Below, one piece after another: positions 8,159 to 15,747 of a DNA stretch of 64,000 nucleotides; position 1 is the stretch's first letter, and each line of letters starts with the position of its first letter. The DNA lies in NCBI RefSeq assembly GCF_004022265.1, contig NZ_SAVB01000007.1, positions 1 through 64,000 of the forward strand. The letters run 5' to 3'. The notes under the pieces are model-generated. The model was not told the origin of the DNA and did not search any database. It was given only the letters and a program-made list of their open reading frames with translations. Source of the DNA: Paenirhodobacter ferrireducens (lineage in GTDB: Bacteria; Pseudomonadota; Alphaproteobacteria; Rhodobacterales; Rhodobacteraceae). Position numbers and translations under genes: made by a program.

Positions 8159-9212
8159 CCCGCTCCTGAGCCTGCGCAAGGTCAGCAAGATCTTCGGCAA
8201 CGGGCATTTCGGCCTGAAGGACATCGACCTCGACATCGCGGCGGGCGAATTCGTGAGCCTGCTCGGCCCCTCGGGCTGCGGCAAGACGACGACGCTGCGC
8301 GTGGTCGCTGGGTTCGAGGCGGCAAGTGCGGGGCAGATCCTGCTCGGCGGCGCCGAGATCGGCCATCTGCCGCCGAACCGCCGGCCGGTGAACACGGTGT
8401 TCCAGGATTACGCGGTCTTTCCGCATATGGACGTGGCCGAGAACGTGGCCTTCGGGCTTTCGGTGCGCGGCACGCCGCGGGCCGAGATCCGCCGCAAGGT
8501 CGGTGAGGCGCTCGAGCTCGTGGGCTTGGCCGACAAGGCGAAGCGCCCGGTCTCGGCGCTCTCGGGCGGGCAGCGTCAGCGCGTGGCGCTGGCCCGCGCG
8601 ATCGTCTGCGAGCCGCAGCTTCTGCTGCTGGATGAGCCGCTCTCGGCGCTCGATGCGAGCCTGCGCGAGCAGATGCAGATCGAGCTGAAGAACCTGCAGG
8701 CGCGGCTTGGCACCACCTTCGTGATGGTCACCCATGACCAGACCGAGGCGCTGTCGATCTCGGACCGGATCGCGGTGATGCAGGGCGGCGAGATCGAGCA
8801 GATCGCCTCGCCGGCCGAGCTTTACGACCGCCCCGCCACCCGCTTCGTCGCGGGCTTCATCGGCACGATGAACCTGCTGCCGGGCAAGGTCTCGGCCGAT
8901 GGCCGGCTCGAGGTGCCGGGATCGAGCCTGCCGATGCCGGCCGAGGCGCATGGGTTCGGTGCGGGCAGCGCCGTGGTTCTGGGCCTGCGCCCCGAGGATC
9001 TCGAGCTGTCGACCGCCACCGCCGGCATCCCGATCCGGGTCGAGAACGTGGTCTTCCACGGCCGCAGCCTGCGGGTGATCGGCCGGGTTTCCAGCGGCGA
9101 GGAGATGATCCTCGACGTGCCGCGTTCGGCCGCGGCCGACCTGCCCGCCGCCGGGGCGAGTGCGGCGCTGCGCCTGCGCGCGGGCGCGGTGCCGGTGGTG
9201 CTGCCGGCCTGA
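8148..9212 (+). CDS. Polyamine-type ABC importer ATPase (PotA-like)
   Basis: 354 residues: Walker A GPSGCGKTT, Q-loop, signature LSGGQRQRVALARA, Walker B LLLLDEPLSALD and H-loop in V-M-V-T-H-D-Q-T-E-A, then a C-terminal TOBE/OB-type domain from about residue 270, as in PotA. It powers the importer encoded upstream. The ATG at 8148 with GGAGGTG in front lies within the end of the regulator gene, so it is translationally coupled. Last gene of the operon; a small gene follows on the opposite strand after 28 bases. Confidence 0.92.
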   Translation: MTNDPLLSLRKVSKIFGNGHFGLKDIDLDIAAGEFVSLLGPSGCGKTTTLRVVAGFEAASAGQILLGGAEIGHLPPNRRPVNTVFQDYAVFPHMDVAENVAFGLSVRGTPRAEIRRKVGEALELVGLADKAKRPVSALSGGQRQRVALARAIVCEPQLLLLDEPLSALDASLREQMQIELKNLQARLGTTFVMVTHDQTEALSISDRIAVMQGGEIEQIASPAELYDRPATRFVAGFIGTMNLLPGKVSADGRLEVPGSSLPMPAEAHGFGAGSAVVLGLRPEDLELSTATAGIPIRVENVVFHGRSLRVIGRVSSGEEMILDVPRSAAADLPAAGASAALRLRAGAVPVVLPA

Positions 9213-9240
9213 GCCCGGCCCGATCTGTTCGGGGCGCGCC

Positions 9241-9492
9241 TCAGGCGGCGCGCCGCTGCGGGGCCGCGTTGCGCAGGAACCCCACCACGGTGAACAGCAG
9301 CCACGCGCCTTGCGACACGAAGGCGCCCAGATTCCACTGCCAGAACAGCGAGGTCAGCAGCGCCAGCGCGCCAAGCACGTTCAGCAGCGCATAGCGCCCG
9401 TCGCGGACGGAGAGCCGCCCCATCTGCAGAAGCGCATAGGCGCCAAGATAGGCGCCGGCCCCGACAAGGCCGATCAGGTCAGGCAGGTTCAT
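9241..9492 (-). CDS. Small inner-membrane protein, CBU_0592-like family
   Basis: 83 residues with three hydrophobic segments. The pattern I-G-L-V-G-A-G-A-Y-L-G-A-Y-A-L-L-Q-M-G-R-L, then Y-A-L-L-N-V-L-G-A, is characteristic of a small membrane family of unknown function named after Coxiella CBU_0592. I chose the ATG at 9492, with CGGAG eight bases upstream, rather than a longer in-frame start that adds a poorly conserved extension. It is divergent from the LysR gene. No biochemical role can be assigned. Confidence 0.75.
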   Translation of the reverse strand: MNLPDLIGLVGAGAYLGAYALLQMGRLSVRDGRYALLNVLGALALLTSLFWQWNLGAFVSQGAWLLFTVVGFLRNAAPQRRAA

Positions 9493-9617
9493 GCCCGTCA
9501 CTCCGAGAATGCCGGTTGCGACCGGCGGGATATCTTGCACGGCCGCGACGCGCGGCTGCGTGGCGCCGTTCTAGTCCCGGCGGCGGAAAACGAAACGGGG
9601 GGCTTGCGTATGGGGGC

Positions 9618-9632
9618 ATGATAAATTTTCAT
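9618..9632. promoter_or_regulatory. Putative LysR-type operator upstream of the LysR gene
   Basis: ATGATAAATTTTCAT, a 15-bp near-palindrome of the form ATGA-N7-TCAT with a preceding run of G, 59 bases before the LysR start. The same arrangement occurs at 10626-10640 in front of the peptide importer operon. Two matching near-palindromes in the two promoter regions of one locus suggest binding by the LysR protein (inference). Confidence 0.5.
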
Positions 9633-9690
9633 GGCATGGCGCGGACAGGTTTCGTGCCATTTCAGACACCAGACCCCAATCGAGGACCGC

Positions 9691-10608
9691 ATGACGACCG
9701 GCCAGCGCATCCCCCCGCTCAACGCCCTGATCGCCTTCCAGACGGTGGCGCGCTGCGGCTCGATCTCGGCCGCGGCGCAGATGCTGGGGCTGACGCAAAG
9801 CGGGGTCAGCCGGCAGATCTCGCGGCTCGAGGATCATATCGGCGCGGTGCTGTTCGAGCGCACCGCTTCGGGCGTGGTGCTGAACGCGCTTGGGCAGGAA
9901 TATGCGCTGCAGGTCGGGCAGGCGATGGATGCGCTCTCGGTTCTGGGCGAGGGGATGCAGGGCGCGCGCGACAGCCATCGCGTGGTGCTCGCCTGTTCGC
10001 AGGGCGTGGCCGATCTGTGGATCATGCCGCGCCTTGCCGCGCTGCGCCGCGAGCTGCCCTGGCTGGAACTCAAGCTGCGGGTGGACGAGAACATCTCGCA
10101 GCTGCGGCCCGACGAATACGATCTGGGGATCTATCACCGTCCGGTGCGGATGGCCGATTTCGTCATGCAGCCGCTTGGCCCCGAGCGGATGGTGCCGGTC
10201 TGTGCACCCGGTCAGCCGCCGCTGGTCGAGATGGAGGCGCCGCTGCTGCTGACCATGGAGGAAACCTTCAAGGAATGGACGGACTGGGGCAATTGGCTGT
10301 TCAGTGCCGATGTGGCGCTGCCGCCCGACACGATGCGCTGGAAGATGGGCAGCTACCGGCTGGCGATCGAGGCCGCGATGCAGGGCATTGGCGTCGCCAT
10401 GGGCTGGACCTGGCTGGTGCAGGACCTGATCGACGCCGGCCGGCTGGTCGAGGCGCATCCGCATCGCCTGACCGGGCAGGGACAATATTACCTGATGCGC
10501 TCGAGCCAGCGCCACCTGCGCCAGTCGGCCCGGCGTCTGGCTGACTGGCTGGTCGCCAGCAACCGCCACGGCACCGGCGCGCCCGCGCCGCCGGGGCCGG
10601 GCGACTGA
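9691..10608 (+). CDS. LysR-family transcriptional regulator
   Basis: 305 residues: N-terminal winged helix-turn-helix (about residues 8-67, with S-I-S-A-A-A-Q-M-L-G-L-T-Q-S-G-V-S-R-Q-I) and a C-terminal ligand-sensing domain of the periplasmic-binding-protein fold. Start ATG at 9691; an earlier in-frame start at 9631 would overlap the putative operator. It lies directly before, and in the same direction as, the peptide-type ABC importer and the CocE-type hydrolase, which it probably controls, as shown by the shared ATGA-N7-TCAT motif. The domain arrangement resembles GcvA-type regulators. Confidence 0.9.
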   Translation: MTTGQRIPPLNALIAFQTVARCGSISAAAQMLGLTQSGVSRQISRLEDHIGAVLFERTASGVVLNALGQEYALQVGQAMDALSVLGEGMQGARDSHRVVLACSQGVADLWIMPRLAALRRELPWLELKLRVDENISQLRPDEYDLGIYHRPVRMADFVMQPLGPERMVPVCAPGQPPLVEMEAPLLLTMEETFKEWTDWGNWLFSADVALPPDTMRWKMGSYRLAIEAAMQGIGVAMGWTWLVQDLIDAGRLVEAHPHRLTGQGQYYLMRSSQRHLRQSARRLADWLVASNRHGTGAPAPPGPGD

Positions 10609-10625
10609 CCGCCCGTCACGGGGGT

Positions 10626-10668
10626 ATGACGGAAATTCATTTGCCCGCCGGGGCGGTTTCCCTAGGTT
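10626..10668 (+). promoter_or_regulatory. Putative LysR box and promoter of the peptide-type importer operon
   Basis: ATGACGGAAATTCAT at 10626-10640 repeats the ATGA-N7-TCAT form seen before the LysR gene. It abuts TTGCCC (10641-10646), and TAGGTT follows at 10663-10668 after a 16-base spacer, a plausible weak sigma-70 promoter. An activator site immediately upstream of a weak -35 is the usual LysR arrangement. The -35/-10 call is weak; the repeat with the other promoter is the better evidence. Confidence 0.45.
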
Positions 10669-10738
10669 CGAGTGAACAACGAAGCGACCCCGGTCAGGGG
10701 CAGCACCAGGGAGACGCCGCGAAAGCGTGCGGGGCAAG

Positions 10739-12292
10739 ATGACGACACGAGGAACGGGACTTCAGATCGGGCGCCGCGGCCTGCTGGCCGGCGCCGCGGG
10801 GCTTTCGGCGCTGTCGCTGCTGCCCGGGCAGCTGCGCGCCGAAGACGCGCCGAAGCGCGGCGGACTGCTGCGCATGGGCATCGGCGGCGGCTCGACCACC
10901 GACGATTTCGACCTGCGCAAGCTGAACGACTGGGTGCCGGTGAACCAAGCCTACATGGTGATGAACGGCCTCGTCGAGATCGACGCCGACAACATCGCCC
11001 GGCCCGAGCTGTTCGAAAGCTGGGAAGCGGGCGCGGGGGCGCTGGAATGGGTGTTCAAGGTGCGCCAGGGCGTGACCTTCCACAACGGCAAGACGCTCAC
11101 CGCCGATGACGTGGTCTATTCGCTGAACCTGCACCGCGGCGACAGCTCCTCGGCGGCGCGCTCGGTCGCGGCGGCCTTTGCCGATGTGCAGAAGCTGTCG
11201 GAGCACGAGGTGAAGATCACCCTCGCCTCCGGCAATGCGGACCTGCCCTATGTGCTGTCGGATTATCACTTCCTGGTGGTGCCCGCGGGCTTTGACGACT
11301 GGGCGAACCCGATCGGCACCGGCCCCTTCATCCCGGAAAGCATCGAGCCCGGTGTGCGCGCCCGCTTCACCCGCAACCCGAACTACTGGAAGCCGGGCTG
11401 CGCCAATGTCGATGCGGTCGAGGTGATCGTCATCAACGACATCGCGGCGCGGACCAATGCGCTGATGTCGGGGCAGGTGCAGGCGATCAACAGCCTCGAC
11501 TTCAAGACCGTCGACCTGCTCGCCCGCAACAAGACCCTGCAGATCGTGCGCTCGAAGGGCGGGCAGCACTACACCTTCCTGATGGATTGCACGCAGGCGC
11601 CCTTCACCGATGTGAACCTGCGCCAGGCGGTGAAATACGCGGTCAACCGCGAGCAGCTGCTGCAGACCGCGCTTTTGGGCTATGGCACGCTCGGCAACGA
11701 CCACCCGATCCCGGTCACCGACCGCTTCTTCAACACCGAGCTGGCGCAGCGCGCCTATGACCCGGAGAAGGCGAAGTTCTTCCTGAAGCAGGCCGGCATG
11801 GACGGGCTGAAGCTGACGCTGCAAAGCTCGGATGCGGCCTTCCCGGGGGCGGTCGACGCGGCGGCGATCTATCGCACCGCGGCGGCGCCCGCGGGCATCG
11901 AGGTGTCGATCCAGCGCGAGCCGGCCGATGGCTATTGGGACAATGTCTGGATGAAGGCGCCGTTCTGCATGTCCTATTGGGGCGGGCGGCCGACGGCGGA
12001 CCAGATGCTGACCATCGCCTATTCCTCGGCCTCGGCGCAGAATGACACGCATTGGGCCAATGCCGATTTCGACCGGCTGCTCGGCGAGGCGAGGGCGCTG
12101 CTCGACGACGAGAAGCGGCGCGAGATCTATTGGGAGCTGCAGCGCATGATCCATGACGAGGGCGGCGCGATGATCCCGATGTTCGGCGACTATCTCGACG
12201 GCGTGTCGAAGAAGGTGAAGGGCGTGACCCCGCACCCGATGTTCAACCTGATGGGCGCCCGGCTCGCCGAAAAGGTCTGGCTGGACAGCTGA
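10739..12292 (+). CDS. Peptide/nickel-type ABC transporter substrate-binding protein (SBP family 5)
   Basis: 517 residues. The N-terminus (G-R-R-G-L-L-A-G-A-A-G-L-S-A-L-S) is a twin-arginine signal peptide, so the protein is likely exported folded. The body matches DppA/OppA-type binding proteins, including the F-K-V-R-Q-G-V-T-F-H-N-G-K segment near residue 108 and D-D-V-V-Y-S. The ATG at 10739 is preferred over an upstream GTG. It is the first gene of an operon with two permeases, a fused double ATPase and a hydrolase. Ligand is unknown; the hydrolase suggests a peptide, amide or ester. Confidence 0.9.
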   Translation: MTTRGTGLQIGRRGLLAGAAGLSALSLLPGQLRAEDAPKRGGLLRMGIGGGSTTDDFDLRKLNDWVPVNQAYMVMNGLVEIDADNIARPELFESWEAGAGALEWVFKVRQGVTFHNGKTLTADDVVYSLNLHRGDSSSAARSVAAAFADVQKLSEHEVKITLASGNADLPYVLSDYHFLVVPAGFDDWANPIGTGPFIPESIEPGVRARFTRNPNYWKPGCANVDAVEVIVINDIAARTNALMSGQVQAINSLDFKTVDLLARNKTLQIVRSKGGQHYTFLMDCTQAPFTDVNLRQAVKYAVNREQLLQTALLGYGTLGNDHPIPVTDRFFNTELAQRAYDPEKAKFFLKQAGMDGLKLTLQSSDAAFPGAVDAAAIYRTAAAPAGIEVSIQREPADGYWDNVWMKAPFCMSYWGGRPTADQMLTIAYSSASAQNDTHWANADFDRLLGEARALLDDEKRREIYWELQRMIHDEGGAMIPMFGDYLDGVSKKVKGVTPHPMFNLMGARLAEKVWLDS

Positions 12293-13251
12293 TGGGCAAG
12301 CTGATCGTGCAACGTCTGGGGCTGGGGGTCGTGACCCTCGCCCTGGTGTCCGTGCTGGTCTTCGCCGGCACGGAACTCCTGCCCGGCGATGTCGCCGCGG
12401 CGATCCTGGGACAGAATGCGACGCCCGAGTCGCTGGCCGCGCTGCGCGAGCAGCTGGGCCTGAACGCCGGGCCGGTGGCGCGCTATCTCGGCTGGGCCGC
12501 GGGCATCGTGCAAGGCGATCTGGGCGTGTCGCTGGCGAACCGGCAGCCGGTGGGCGAGCTGCTCTGGCCGCGGTTCTGGAACACCATGGCGCTCGCGGGC
12601 TATGCCGCGGTGATCGCGGTGCCGTTGGCCGTCGGGCTGGGCATCGCCTCGGCGGCGTTTCGCGGCTCGCTCTTCGATCGGGTGGCGACTTTGGTGGCGC
12701 TGGCCACCGTGTCGCTGCCGGAATATTTCCTCGGCCTGCTGCTGATCCTCTTCGTGTCCGTGCAATACGGGCTGCTGCCGAGCCTTGCCGACACCTGGTC
12801 GGGGATGGGGCTTGCCGCCTGGCTCAAGGCCACCACCCTGCCGATGCTGGTGCTGGTTCTGGTCACCGTGGCGCAGATCATGCGGATGACGCGCACCACC
12901 GTGCTTGCGGTGATGGATCAGCCCTATATCGAGACCGCCTATCTCAAGGGCATGAGGAACGGGCGCGTCGTGCTGCGCCATGCCGCGCCGAATGCGCTGG
13001 CGCCGATCGTCAACGTCGTCGCCTTCAACCTGACCTATCTGATCGCCGGCGTCGTGCTGGTCGAGTCGATCTTCAACTACAACGGGCTTGGCCGGTTCAT
13101 GGTCGATGCGGTGTCGAAACGCGACCTGCCGATGGTGCAGGCGGCGGCGATGGTCTTTGCCGCGGTCTATGTCGTGCTGAACCTGGTGGCCGATGTCGCC
13201 GCGATCGCGCTGAACCCGCGCCTGCGCCATCCGCGCGCGAAGGAGGTCTGA
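12292..13251 (+). CDS. Peptide-type ABC transporter permease (DppB-like)
   Basis: 319 residues with about six membrane helices; the N-terminal helix is followed by a periplasmic loop containing L-P-G-D-V-A and L-R-E-Q-L-G-L-N, both usual in DppB/OppB. The C-terminal part has the E-T-A-Y-L-K-G-M-R docking segment near residue 215. The start codon shares one base with the stop of the binding-protein gene (TGATG). It forms the transmembrane channel together with the next gene. Confidence 0.92.
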   Translation: MGKLIVQRLGLGVVTLALVSVLVFAGTELLPGDVAAAILGQNATPESLAALREQLGLNAGPVARYLGWAAGIVQGDLGVSLANRQPVGELLWPRFWNTMALAGYAAVIAVPLAVGLGIASAAFRGSLFDRVATLVALATVSLPEYFLGLLLILFVSVQYGLLPSLADTWSGMGLAAWLKATTLPMLVLVLVTVAQIMRMTRTTVLAVMDQPYIETAYLKGMRNGRVVLRHAAPNALAPIVNVVAFNLTYLIAGVVLVESIFNYNGLGRFMVDAVSKRDLPMVQAAAMVFAAVYVVLNLVADVAAIALNPRLRHPRAKEV

Positions 13252-13252
13252 G

Positions 13253-14083
13253 ATGACCCTTCCGGTTTTCGGGCGGCTGCCGCTCTCTGCCCTGCTCGGG
13301 CTGCTGATCGTCACCGCCACCGCGGCGCTGTTCCTGTTCGGGCCGATGCTCGCCCCCTTCGGGCAGGAAGAGGTGCTGGGCACGCCCTTCGCCGACCCCT
13401 CGGCGGGCCATCTGCTCGGCCTCGACCAGAACGGGCGCGACATGCTCTCGCGGCTGCTCTACGGCGCGCGGATGTCGGTCGGCGTATCGCTTGCCGCGGT
13501 GCTGATCTCGTTCTGCATCGGCGTTCCGCTCGGCTTTCTGGCCGCGCTGAATGGCGGCTGGCCTGATCTGGTGGGGGCGCGGCTGATCGACGTCATCATG
13601 TCGATCCCGGTGCTGATCTCGGCCCTCGTGGTGCTGCAGGCGCTGGGCTCCAGCCTACCGGTGCTGATCGGCACCATCGCGCTTTTGGACAGCACGCGGG
13701 TGTTCCGGCTCTCGCGCGTGGTGGCACAGGGCATCGTGGTGATGGAATATGCCGAGGTCGCCCGCCTGCGCGGCGAGGGGCTGTGGTGGATGCTGCGCCG
13801 CGAGATCCTGCCCAATGCGCTGCCGCCGCTGCTGGCCGAATTCGGCATGCGCTTCTGCTTCACCTTCCTGTTCGTCGCCGGCCTGTCCTATCTGGGCCTT
13901 GGCGTGCAGCCGCCCTTCGCCGACTGGGGCGGCATGGTGCGCGACAACCAGCAGGGCATCCTTTACGGCCTCTATGCGCCGCTGTTCCCGGCCGGGGCGA
14001 TTGCGCTGGTCACCATCGGCGTCAACCTCGTCGTCGACTGGGCGCTGGCCGGCCGCACCACCGTGCAGGGGGAAAACCGATGA
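13253..14083 (+). CDS. Peptide-type ABC transporter permease (DppC-like)
   Basis: 276 residues: an N-terminal helix, a periplasmic segment with the DppC/OppC pattern G-H-L-L-G-L-D-Q-N-G-R-D-M-L-S-R-L, five further helices and a cytoplasmic loop (E-V-A-R-L-R-G-E-G) that docks on the ATPase. One base separates it from the DppB-like gene, and its stop overlaps the ATPase start by four bases. Second membrane subunit of the importer. Confidence 0.92.
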   Translation: MTLPVFGRLPLSALLGLLIVTATAALFLFGPMLAPFGQEEVLGTPFADPSAGHLLGLDQNGRDMLSRLLYGARMSVGVSLAAVLISFCIGVPLGFLAALNGGWPDLVGARLIDVIMSIPVLISALVVLQALGSSLPVLIGTIALLDSTRVFRLSRVVAQGIVVMEYAEVARLRGEGLWWMLRREILPNALPPLLAEFGMRFCFTFLFVAGLSYLGLGVQPPFADWGGMVRDNQQGILYGLYAPLFPAGAIALVTIGVNLVVDWALAGRTTVQGENR

Positions 14084-15675
14084 GCCATGTGCTTGAAATC
14101 CGCGACCTGCGGGTCGAGGCGCCGAATGGCGCGGTGCTGCTGCACGGCGTCTCGCTCGATCTGAACCCGGGCGAGGTGCTCGGCCTGATCGGCGAATCCG
14201 GTGCCGGCAAGTCGACGATCGGTCTGGCCTCGATGGGCTATGGCCGCGGCGGCTGCCGGATCACCGGCGGCGAGATCCGCCTTGTCGGCACCGAGATGCG
14301 CGAGGCCTCGCGGAAAACCCGCGAGGCCCTGCGCGGCACCCGCATCGCCTATGTCGCGCAAAGCGCGGCCGCCGCCTTCAACCCGGCGATGCGGCTCGAC
14401 ACCCAGATCCTCGAGGTGCCGCTGCTGCACGGGCTGATGCCCGAGGCAGAGGCCCGCGCCTGGATGCTCGAGCTGTTCCGGGCGCTGCAACTGCCCGACC
14501 CCGAGCATTTCGGCGCGCGCTATCCGCATCAGGTCTCGGGCGGCCAGCTGCAGCGCGCGATGATCGCGATGGCGATGGCGGGCAAGCCCGACATCCTAGT
14601 GCTCGACGAGCCGACGACGGCGCTCGATGTGACCACGCAAATCGAGGTGCTGGCCCTTCTGCGCGAGATGATCCGGCGCTATGGCACCGCGGCGCTCTAC
14701 ATCACCCATGACCTCGCGGTGATCGCCCAGATCGCCGACCGGCTGATGGTGCTGCGCCATGGCCGCGAGGTCGAGACCGGGCCCACCGCCGCGCTGCTCG
14801 AGGCGCCGCAGCAGGACTATACCCGCGCGCTGGTGTCGGAGCGGCGCGAGAGCCTTGGCGCGGTCTCGGGCGCGCATCACCGCACCGGCAAGGCGCTGCT
14901 GTCTGTCGAGAAGGTCACTGCAAGCTATGGCCAGACGCCGGTGCTGCATGACGTCTCGCTGACGCTGAAGCGGGGCGAGACGCTGGCGGTAGTGGGTGAA
15001 TCCGGTTCGGGCAAGTCGACGCTGGCGCGGCTGGTGTCGGGGCTGTTGCCGCCGCGCGCCGGCACCGTCACCTTCGACGGCGCATCGCTGCCGCCGCGGT
15101 TCCGCGACCGGAGCCCCGCGCAGCTGCGCCGGATCCAGCTTGTCTATCAGCTGCCCGACGTGGCGCTGAACCCGCGCCAGAGCGTGGGCGAGGCGATCGG
15201 CCGGCCGCTGGCGCTGTTCCGCGGACTGCGCGGCAAGGCGCTGGCGGATGAGGTGGTGCGGCTGCTCGAGCAGATCGGCCTGCCGGCCGATTTCGCCGCG
15301 CGCCTGCCCTCGGCGCTCTCGGGCGGACAGAAGCAGCGGGTCTGCATCGCCCGCGCGCTTGCCGCCGAGCCCGAGCTGATGATCTGCGACGAGGTGACCT
15401 CGGCGCTCGATCCGCTGGTGGCCGAGGAGATCCTGCGGCTTCTGCGCAAGCTGCAGGACGAGCTGGTGATGACCTATCTCTTCATCACCCATGACCTCTC
15501 GGTGGTGCAGCGCCTCGCCGATCGGGTGATGGTGATGCAGAAGGGCCGGGTGGTCGAGACCGGCGAGACCGCCGCGCTGTTCGCCGATCCGCAGGCCCCC
15601 TACACGCGCCGGCTGCTCGATGCGGTGCCGCAACTGCGCACCGACTGGCTCGACGAGGTCATGGCCGCGCGCTGA
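14080..15675 (+). CDS. Fused double ATPase of the peptide-type importer (DppD-DppF in one chain)
   Basis: 531 residues made of two ATP-binding cassettes. The first (about 1-265) has Walker A GESGAGKST, signature VSGGQLQRAMIAMA and Walker B ILVLDEPTTALD. The second (about 275-531) has GESGSGKST, LSGGQKQRVCIARA and LMICDEVTSALD. Most Dpp/Opp systems encode these as two proteins; the fused form gives a fixed 1:1 ratio and is common in alphaproteobacteria. The second Walker B carries E after D, so both sites look competent. Start ATG at 14080 overlaps the permease stop. Confidence 0.92.
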   Translation: MSHVLEIRDLRVEAPNGAVLLHGVSLDLNPGEVLGLIGESGAGKSTIGLASMGYGRGGCRITGGEIRLVGTEMREASRKTREALRGTRIAYVAQSAAAAFNPAMRLDTQILEVPLLHGLMPEAEARAWMLELFRALQLPDPEHFGARYPHQVSGGQLQRAMIAMAMAGKPDILVLDEPTTALDVTTQIEVLALLREMIRRYGTAALYITHDLAVIAQIADRLMVLRHGREVETGPTAALLEAPQQDYTRALVSERRESLGAVSGAHHRTGKALLSVEKVTASYGQTPVLHDVSLTLKRGETLAVVGESGSGKSTLARLVSGLLPPRAGTVTFDGASLPPRFRDRSPAQLRRIQLVYQLPDVALNPRQSVGEAIGRPLALFRGLRGKALADEVVRLLEQIGLPADFAARLPSALSGGQKQRVCIARALAAEPELMICDEVTSALDPLVAEEILRLLRKLQDELVMTYLFITHDLSVVQRLADRVMVMQKGRVVETGETAALFADPQAPYTRRLLDAVPQLRTDWLDEVMAAR

Positions 15676-15699
15676 CCCGAATTTCCTCAAGATCCTGCA

Positions 15700-15723
15700 G
15701 GGGGCGCACCGCGCCCCCCGTTT
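15700..15723 (+). terminator. Hairpin between importer ATPase and hydrolase genes
   Basis: GGGGGCGC and GCGCCCCC form a perfect 8-base stem with a 3-base loop, followed by CG and TTT. The T tract is only three bases long, so termination may be partial and the hydrolase could still be co-transcribed. Confidence 0.5.
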
Positions 15724-15747
15724 CCCGACATGCCTGCGGAGGGCAAA

